Shown here: piece after piece, positions 27,201 through 37,500 of the stretch
How the letters are laid out: each line of letters starts with the position of its first letter
How positions within the stretch are numbered: the stretch's first letter is position 1
Assembly (NCBI RefSeq): GCF_964355755.1
Contig: NC_092673.1
Span: forward strand, 15,073,001-15,137,000
DNA from: Antedon mediterranea
Taxonomy: Eukaryota; Echinodermata; Crinoidea; Comatulida; Antedonidae
Length of the DNA: 64,000 bases
Direction of reading: 5' to 3'
Notes under the pieces: generated by a model
Databases searched by the model: none
What the model was told of the DNA's origin: nothing
Seen by the model: the letters and a program-made list of their open reading frames with translations, nothing else
Position numbers and translations under genes: made by a program

Positions 27201-30200
27201 CACAATGTGGCAGATCTGAAGGGGAATGGGAGGGAGATTGTTATTTAGTTATACATCTACACAATGTGGCAGATCCAAAGGGGAATGGGAGGGTGATTGC
27301 TATTTAGTTATACATCTACACAATGTGGCAGATCTAAAGGGGGAATGGGAGGGTGATTGTTATTTAGTTATACACCTACACAATGTGGCAGATCTAAAGG
27401 GGGAATGGGAGGGAGATTGTTATTTAGTTATACATCTACACAATGTGGCAGATCCAAAGTGGGAATGGGAGGGAGATTGTTATTTAGTTATACATCTACA
27501 CAATGTGGCAGATCTAAAGGGGGAATGGGAGGGTGATTGTTATTTAGTTATACATCTACACAATGTGGCAGATCCAAAGGGGAATGGGAGGGTGATTGTT
27601 ATTTAGTTATACATCTACACAATGTGGCAGATCTAAAGGGGGAATGGGAGGGTGATTGTTATTTAGTTATACATCTACACAATGTGGCAGATCCAAAGTG
27701 GGAATGGGAGGGAGATTGTTATTTAGTTATACATCTACACAATGTGGCAGATCTAAAGGGGGAATGGGAGGGTGATTGTTATTTAGTTTACATCTACACA
27801 ATGTGGCAGATCCAAAGGGGGAATGGGAGGGGATTGTTATTTAGTTATACATCTACACAATGTGGCAGATCCAAAGGGGAATGGGAGGGGGATTGTTATT
27901 TAGTTATACACCTACACAATGTGGCAGATCCAAAGGGGAATGGGAGGGGGATTGTTATTTAGTTATACATCTACACAATGTGGCAGATCCAAAGGGGAAT
28001 GGGAGGGGGATTGTTATTTAGTTATACATCTACACAATGTGGCAGATCCAAAGGGGAATGGGAGGGTGATTGTTATTTAGTTATACACCTACACAATGTG
28101 GCAGATCTAAAGGGGAATGGGAGGGTGATTGTTATTTAGTTATACATCTACACAATGTGGCAGATGTGAAGGGGGAATGGGAGGGAGATTGTTATTTAGT
28201 TATACATCTACACAATGTGGCAGATCCAAAGGGGGAATGAGAGGGTGATTGTTATTTAGTTATACACCTACACAATGTGGCAGATGTGAAGGGGGAATGG
28301 GAGGGGGATTGTTATTTAGTTATACATCTACACAATGTGGCAGATCCAAAGGGGGAATGGGAGGGGGATTGTTATTTAGTTATACACCTTCACAATGTGG
28401 CAGATCCAAAGGGGGAATGGAAGGGTGATTGTTATTTAGTTATACATCTACACAATGTGGCAGATGTGAAGGGGGAATGGGAGGGTGATTGTTATTTAGT
28501 TATACATCTACACAATGTGGCAGATCCAAAGGGGAATGGGAGGGTGATTGTTATTTAGTTATACATCTACACAATGTGGCAGATCTAAAGGGGGAATGGG
28601 AGGGTGATTTTTATTTAGTTATACACCTACACAATGTGGCAGATCTAAAGGGGAATGGGAGGGAGATTGTTATTTAGTTATACATCTACACAGTGTGGCA
28701 GATCCAAAGGGGAATGGGAGGGTGATTGTTATTTAGTTATACACCTACACAATGTGGCAGATCTGAAGGGGGAATGGAAGGGTGATTGTTATTTAGTTAT
28801 ACATCTACACAATGTGGCAGATGTGAAGGGGGAATGGGAGGGTGATTGTTATTTAGTTATACATCTACACAATGTGGCAGATGTGAAGGGGGAATGGGAG
28901 GGTGATTGTTATTTAGTTATACATCTACACAATGTGGCAGATGTGAAGGGGGAATGGGAGGGTGATTGTTATTTAGTTATACACCTACACAATGTGGCAG
29001 ATCTGAAGGGGGAATGGGAGGGTGATTGTTATTTAGTTATACATCTACACAATGTGGCAGACCCGAAGGGGGAATGGGAGGGAGATTGTTATTTAGTATA
29101 CATCTACACAATGTGGCAGATCCAAAGGGGGAATGGGAGGGGGATTGTTATTTAGTTATACATCTACACAATGTGGCAGACCCGAAGGGGGAATGGGAGG
29201 GTGATTGTTATTTAGTTATACATCTACACAATGTGGCAGATCCGAGGTCAGCTAGCCCAAGGTCAGCTAGCCCAAGCCCAGCTAGCCCAAGCCCAGCTAG
29301 CCCAAGCCCAGCCCAAAATTTTGAAATTTACAATGGATAATATCCAACATTTTGTTTAGAACTTAAAAAAAACCCACATCCACTCCCTTTAAGCCAAAAT
29401 TTAGGTTCAATACTTACCAAGGCTTAAATCACAAAAGATATACTATTTTTAGCATCAGTAACAATATATTCACTGAAAACTACAGATATCAACTGTAATC
29501 CTGATCAACTCTTAAGCTCTGTCCACAACATCAAATTTGATGTGACAAAAAATGTTATGTGCCCATATATAGACATGATGATGTCATATCACTACCATAT
29601 TTATTTTGTCAAACTACAGTAGTTTTATAGCTTTAGTTTTAATACCTAATATTGTTTTCTTTTCTTCTTGCAGGAAGTGTCCTCATACAGTGATCGTGTC
29701 CTTGGTTATGCTGAACAGTATGTCAACTATGTTAATGATCAGGTCTGATATGATCACATTTTCATTTCCATGCCAAATATAATTTTTTTTTAAATTGACC
29801 CCTCAAACATATATATGTGCTATATAAATTGGTACGATATGTCTTACTGCTGAGTGTACAGTTCAACAGTATCCAAGTGGGTCAAGAGGTATTAGGCATG
29901 TGACACAATAAGTATCCATGAAGTTTGATGATGAATGAGTATACTTGCCGTGCCGTAACGCAGAGGCCCGAGGCCGCTGGTTTAGGGAGACTTAGTGGCC
30001 CTACAACGCTAGAGGCCTTGGCTATTTTTGACATATTTTAATGCCTTTTTTTCCCTCATAAGCTCTGGCAGTGAACGTATGACAGTAAACGTGTTCAATG
30101 GAAAGATACAAGTTCTAATACACCAATTTTAAATAATTGTATAAAGAAGTGGTGATTAAAGAATAGCATAAAAAGATCCTGTTTTTTGGTTATTTATTTT

Positions 30201-31501
30201 CAGGTCCAGACCGAGGTTGGACGATGTAAACCTTTGTACAATGTTTATGAAGATTCTTTGAATTTAATTTGTGTGTCTTTGCTGCAGTCATGGGTAGGTA
30301 CAATGTTCTTGTGTATGCTACTGTATTGGGTTGGTCTCTTTATTTTTAATTTGGTCGATCGCATTTTTTTGTTAGTTAGCAGCATTACTCAAAAAGTTAT
30401 TTCCAGATGTTTATCAAATTGAAACCACTGATAGATATGTGGTAACGGACTACTAATTTTGGAGGCAATCCGGACCAGGATCCCAATTCTGGACCACTTT
30501 TTATTATTATTTTACTTATTTATTACTCATTGTCTACAGGTAAGTTTCCGTCAGAACATGAGTTGAACTTAGGTTCACAGTAAAAAAAAATTAAAATATA
30601 AAATATTTTTATTAATAATTAATTATTTTAAAAAATAATAATGATGACGAAAAAAGAAATCCTCAGCAGAAATTGATCTAAACTGTGAAAGGCTTAATAA
30701 CAGTACATAGCCATTACATCAAACTCGCATTCACAAGGTTGTAGTGAAATTATCCCAATCACCACAGCATTAAGACTCAAAAACTTTTTACAAATATATT
30801 TTCGGAGAGATATTTTATGTAGGGGAATTGTAAGTATATGTTTAGCTTGAATATTTATTTGTGTAGAATAGCCAGATTAGGAGACTGAACATGATTGTTA
30901 ACAATTACTAAATAAACATACAATTGGGCTTTAATAATGGAAAAACAATTAGATGATGAGATTAATAATCATGTTAAAATTTACAAACTATTATGGGCCT
31001 GTTTCGGCTGCATATCGCTAATAAACCATTTATTTTAAAAATATAATTATGTCGACTGCATTTCTACTAGAAGATAAACTGTTTAAATTTGTGGTTGGTC
31101 ATTAATAATGATGTTAACATTACCAAAAATGCAATGTGATCCGTCGGACAAATCATATACCGTTATTTTCAGGCTGCCATTTAACTGGTTATTAAAAATT
31201 TGTCCTGTTTTTGCTGCCAAGAAATTTAGTGTTAATTTGTTCACACGGTTATTAACTGGTTATTGTTTTGCAGCAGAAACAGGACATTAGTTATTGATAA
31301 TGCTTTACATGTAAATTCAAATGTAGATGATTGATGGTTTTTAATTTTTTTAATTGTAGAATTCCCTTTGGTTTTGCATTGGCTGGTGCCTGTTCTTTAT
31401 GTTGGCTGGAATTGTCTACTCCATCAAGCTTGCCAAGTATTTCAGAAAAATGCAGTTTTCTGAGGATACTTATGATGAGTAAGTTTGTTGTTGTGAACAA
31501 C

Positions 31502-31532
<31 letters not shown>

Positions 31533-34500
31533 ATTGTTATTCATTTAATACTCAAGTGTTTAACAAATGTACAGAAAAGAAATGTGTTCAATTTTGTTCA
31601 CTCATTAAGCTCTGTCTACACTATCAAACTAGTTTGACAAAACTTCATGTTAAAAAGCTTAGAGGCCAATTTCCATTAAGCACCAAAATTATGTAAATAT
31701 ACATTTTGTAAATATTGAATTATATCTATCTAATGTTCTTGTTCACTTATTTATTTTGAATTATAGGATTGAGATGAGCAATGTTAATAAGAATGGGTAA
31801 GTTAGTTTTAATTTTATCTTGTAGTCTAATCATGTCTATCACCAACAGCAAAGTCTACTACTCTCAATGTTCTCTTGTTTTTATTTTAATTTATCTTGGG
31901 GGATTGTGTAACCTGCTGACCTTTACTTCATCACTAAAGGTCATTGCAGCGATGGTGATTCTCTAAGTTTTATCATTTGTTAACTTTCTTGGTAAGTTTT
32001 AAAAAGCAATCAAGAATCTGTTAAAATTACTGTGTGGCTTGGTAAGTCTTCGTGTTAAGTTACTGGTCTGGTGTTGCAATTTTGTAGGGAGTTTTTCGGT
32101 TTGCGATGAGCTAGGGCCTACATACACATAAGTATTTTGTTCTGAATTAGAATCAAAGAATAGAGTGTCGAGGAACTACATGCCAATGTCCCTGCATGCA
32201 CACAAATATTACGTAACCTCAGGTCTAAAGCCCCAAAACAAATCAACCAAAGTCTTGGCAAAAAAAGTGCGATAGTAATCTTAGAAAATTTTAATACAAT
32301 ATTCTTGTAGATCTGTACATTGAAATATTGCACCATTTTGTTTTTTAGCTTGATTTTTCTTTAGAAACAAACTAAATTAGTATAATTAGATAATATTTTT
32401 TTTAAATATTATTTATTGTATCTACACAATTTATTTATTATAGCATGTCAGATGTTTGTATATAATGATTGAATTCAACTAGGTAATTAATAACATAACA
32501 TAAATAATATTCGTTTGTGGTTTTTTTTTTTTATTTGCTTATAATTATGGTTAAAAATATTATTAATCAACAATTTTCTATATAACACAGTTCTGTTATA
32601 ATTTACAATGTGTTACAGATACAGTAGTGGTATGGTGGTATACTTCATAAAATAATAGGTCCAAGTCTATTGTAAATGATTCTTATAAATCAATAACTAG
32701 CTTTTTCTGAGAGTATTCTTGCTAAACAGACACAACCAAGGATGAAATTCACGCGGCGCATGTTGATATCTTGATAGAAAAAAATCCATGGTCCGTCTAA
32801 TAAGCAGCAAGCTTCCGAATTGGTGTTGTAAGAGAGATAACAGTGTCACAACCAAATTATTGCTCATTGTTTCATGCATAATGTCTCGCGCAAGGGCCAA
32901 CCTTTTAGGCCTCATGTTTACGTGCCTATTTCAGCGCTACATTAGTCGGTTACTTTTGCTATGTTTATATATACAATTCATTGCATGTGTCTTTTTCAAT
33001 CTAAGTACTTCTTCTTTACTTGACAGTGGGTGGATAAAGCTCCCGTCTATGGACCATTTATATCTTGGTAATCAACTCTATACTTTTTTTTTACAATTTT
33101 TTTTCAAAACTTTCTCAATTTTTCATATCCATAATTCTTAAAATCATAATTTTTTGTAGAGTAGATCATCTATACAAAATGTCTGTCTTCATGATTCATC
33201 TGTTCAACCTCTCGTTTTTAATTTAAAACATTTATCGGTTCTTGTTGCATGAAGATTATAAATTTCACACTTGTAAATGTTAATTAGTTTCACGCTTTCT
33301 GAAGATTATTAGATTAATAAAGTGATTAGGTGAAAAAAAAACCATTGTTATTATGGCTTTTATTCGTTCTCTTTCCCATAAAAATTGAAGTATGAGAAAA
33401 TTACAAAAGTATAAAAAATCAATATAAATATGTTAACTTTCTAGCAGAAAACCAATGAATATTTAAAAAAAAAAACCTGTTAAAGTGTTATTATTTAAAT
33501 GTTGGTCTTACCCCCATACCACTACATATCATCATTGATTTAGGACTTGAATATATCTGATGACTTTTATGTCCACACAATCATCATCTTCATTTCCGTG
33601 TTCAGTTTTCAAACTTTGTGTTATTTGAGTTTATTTCTTAAAGTTTATATACAGTATTATTGGGTATTTTAATTACATTTTCCATTTGTTATTCTTATTT
33701 CTTAATATTTTTGCAATTGCTTTTTAAAATTAGTAGAGAACTGGTGGATTTGTGATTTGTGTTACCGTAATTGGAAATGTGTAGATGAGTTTTAAAACAT
33801 AACATTTTAAAATGTTCTTTTTTTTCTCTAGCAACTTTCTGAGATGATTTCACCATATATTAGTATTACAACTTTTTCTGTTGTTGAATGTTAGTGTTTT
33901 ATATAAGACATCAACATGTATCTGGTGTATGGGTAAAGATCAATTTGTATATTTGATATAGTGTAGAAAGTATAAGTATCTTGTTTATAGAAATAAACTT
34001 TATTTAAATTTTATTTTAGACCATACGGAGCACGTCTGAATGCGTAAGTGGATTTTTTAGTTTAGTTTTTTTAGGATTTTAGTATTTACAATGCATGCAT
34101 TTATTGTAAATATGCCATTGTGATTTTCTTTTATCATAATTTTTTGTAAAGTTTAACTGAGCTGTTTCCAAGTTTAAAGTGGTTAGATCTGCTTGCTGTA
34201 GTCTCCAATAACAACCTAAATACAGTAGAGCTCCTCCTTTGTGACATCTCTTTTCAGGGGACATCCCTAAAAAATGGGATACTTTTCTCATGAATCAAAT
34301 CAGGGGCAATATATCTTTTTAATACTTGACCAACCCCCATAAAAGGGCCACTCCTATTAAGAGGAAACTTTCTCATAAATAAAATGGGGAGCAATATATT
34401 TAACACTACATGCAACCCCCATAAAGGGGACACTTTCTCATGAATCAAATGGGGAGCAATATATTTAACACTACATGCAACCCCCCTAAAGGGGACACTT

Positions 34501-37500
34501 TCTCATGAATAAAATGAGGGGCAATATATTTAACACTACATGCAACCCCCATAAAGGGGACACTTTCTCATGAATCAAATGAGGGGCAATATATTTAACA
34601 CTTTACGTGCAAGGGTGACACTTTCTCATAAATCAAATGAGGGGCAATATTCAACACTACGTGCAACCCCCTTAAAGGGGACACTTTCTCATGAATCAAA
34701 AGAGGGCAATATATTTAACACTACTATGGCCTACCCCTATTCAGAGGATACCCCTGTTAAGGGGCACCTTGTTGGGTCTGGAAGCTCCCCCTGAAGCTTG
34801 GTTCCCACTAGAACGTAACGCAAGGACGTAAACGCAACGCAAGCGTTTTAACCAATGACAAGCGAAGTTATAGACAGTTAGCAATCACAAGCGAATAAGC
34901 CATCGCTTGTGATTGGTCAATTCACTTGCGTTGCGTTACGTCCTTGCGTTGCGTTACGTCCTTGTGCGTTACGTCCTTGCGTTGCGTCGCTAGTGGGAAC
35001 CACGCTTTAATAGGGGCTCTACTGTATTGTTAACATTTCAAGAAAATGTTAATAGATATTAGCTTGTTTGGCTGATTGAGTTGATCCGATCTGCAGTGGA
35101 AACTTATCATAGCTATGAACATGTCATTTTTGAATCACAATGGTTTGCATCATTTTCTTGTATTATTTAATGTCTCATCATCGTCCTCCATTTCTAGACA
35201 TTTCAACCATTCATGGTGTTGGTTTTTTTTTTTTATTGTTTCAATCGTAATCAAAAGTTGTAAAATATTTATATTTGTATTACCGGTATGTAAAAGTGAA
35301 TTAAGAACGTGTTCAGTATGTATTTAATTTAAACAGCATGCTAGTTGTTTACTTTATATTTGATGTTCAGTATTGTAACTTCTTTGTTTAATTAATTAAT
35401 GATTTATATTTATAGGTACTATTATTAGCCAGTATGGTCAATTGTGGTATAAAAGCAACGTTATTTTACTAATAATTTCTATATTTCTATCTAGTGGTGC
35501 AGAGTTTGATTAAAACAGACATCTCAAGACCAACTGGTACAAATAATTTTGGCATCATGGATGCCATTAAAATGCAACATAGCATGATTTTGGAATGAAT
35601 TTCATTTAGATTTTTTTTGCTTGTTAAAATAATACCTAACAACACTCACCAAATTATTATTACTATTTTGTATAACAATAAAAAATAAATAAATACAAGC
35701 TTAATACTAAAATTTTATTTTAAAAAAAAGAATGTTATGAATTTTTATTTTCTGCTAACTACCAGTAATATTAATATGCAATGTACAGAAATACAGAACT
35801 TAAAATTGATTTCTGAGTAAGAGGTTTTTTGAGTTTCTGACAATGATCAAATGTTGAGTTTCTGACAATGATCAAATGTTGAGTTTCTGACAATGATCAA
35901 ATGTTGAGTTTCTGACAATGATCAAATGTTGAGTTTCATACAAGATAAGGTATTGGCGGCTAACCAACTATGTTAGATCTTAACCTTATTTTATTAACAT
36001 TTGACATCTAATGATAAAGTAAAAAATGCATGTTCTTGGTAGAACATAACATCATATGGAAAGGTTTCTCCTGGCATGTTGTACCACTCTCTTTCACATA
36101 GTAAGCAAACATGTACGCTGTGCTGGCCAGTGTGTCGCTATGTGATTTGACAGCCATATTAAGGCCACCAACTTGGACTGCATTGTATGACGAGGCCCAT
36201 TTTGTCGGAACATGTTTAATGTTCTCCTGATGACCTAAAAACTCGTCGGGATTCAACTCATGCAGCATCGTCAGGTCAAGACGTTTTGCCCTACAACGCA
36301 GTCTGAGTTTACCTTTATTAGTGATCTTAAATTATATTAGTAGAGTTTTCATTTCAGAATATTCCCATTTTCATTTTTTTTTTTCACTTTATTAAATGAA
36401 TAGTATAGTTTCTTACTTCTTATAGAATTAGTCACAGAATCATGTATTGTTACTTTTATCTGGTTGAGAAGAATAATACAGTTAGTAGTATTCTTATCAA
36501 CAGCACATCATTTTATACCTTATCATTAATATCTATATCAAGTTTTTTACTATAATCATAACTTTTACATAAAAAACAACAATATAGTTTCATTTCATAT
36601 AGTATCCTATAGAAGATGAATCAATAATAATAAATACAAGTAGTTTTCTTATCAGAAATATATTTTAATGATTTTATTTTTGTTGGGATACTTAATAGTT
36701 TATACATGGTAACATGCATGTCTGTGTACGTATATCAACAAAATAATTTTGCAAAAAAATAATTTTCTATTTTTTTTAATGCATGTACAAAAGCAAGTAA
36801 TAAACCAGGAGATCAAAATAGGTTATGACTTTGACTGCAATTTGAAAAGGGTGCTGTGGCTTGTTGGTTATGATGCTTGGCTTCCACTCTAAGGGTCCTG
36901 GGTTCAAGTCCCGTCACATGTCAGGATTTTTTCTAAGGACCAAATTACTCCACTCCCAAAGACTTGTAATAAGACTTTGTTTATGTAGAGCATCTTGTGT
37001 ATATGTTTGTCTTGTGAACCTCTGAGGATCCCTAATGATCAGCAATAGCTGGATGGATCACCCTAATTAAATATGGTTAAAAAAAAAAATAACAGCCTTT
37101 AGCCGCAGCATGGTGAAAAAGGCTTCAAATCACAGGAAATAAAACAAATTTTCCAAATCTGTATTATTTCATTTTGCTGTATTGTATATGTATTTCTAGT
37201 AAAGATTGTTTTTGTTTATAATTGCAGGAACAAGGTCCACCCACATAATGGTTATGCGTAAGTAGTCATCACATCATATCATTGTTATACTTCCTACAAC
37301 GTATTCAATTGCTAATGTTCATATATTCTGCTTGTTTCTCAATGCATTGCATTGTGCACTAAATAATCACTCAATCAAAACGATTTTTAGTATTTAAAAA
37401 AAATCATTTACATTCTTAATTAACATCAAACTATATGTGAAATTAGACACTGAACTTAACCTAATGTCCTATCTTTTGCATTGTAATATTCGAGAGGGAG

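Larger units (their letters stand above)
34223..35024. mobile_element. pogo/Tigger-like MITE carrying a tandem array
   Basis: Ends CAGTAGAGCTCC and the complement of CAGTAGAGCCCC, with TA on each side (34221-34222, 35025-35026). TA targets with CAGT-type ends are usual for pogo-like Tc1/mariner elements. Inside are the ~62 bp array (34254-34740) and a second nested element (34795-35006). No transposase frame. Confidence 0.65.

Noticed and set aside
25755-29245. CRISPR-like array
   Set aside because: There are no unique spacers between constant repeats. The whole 59/60 bp unit is repeated head to tail.
25667-29340. Long reading frames of 20-residue repeats across the minisatellite
   Set aside because: Units alternate between 59 and 60 bp, so frames shift repeatedly. 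The region is a bounded intron with good splice sites on both sides.
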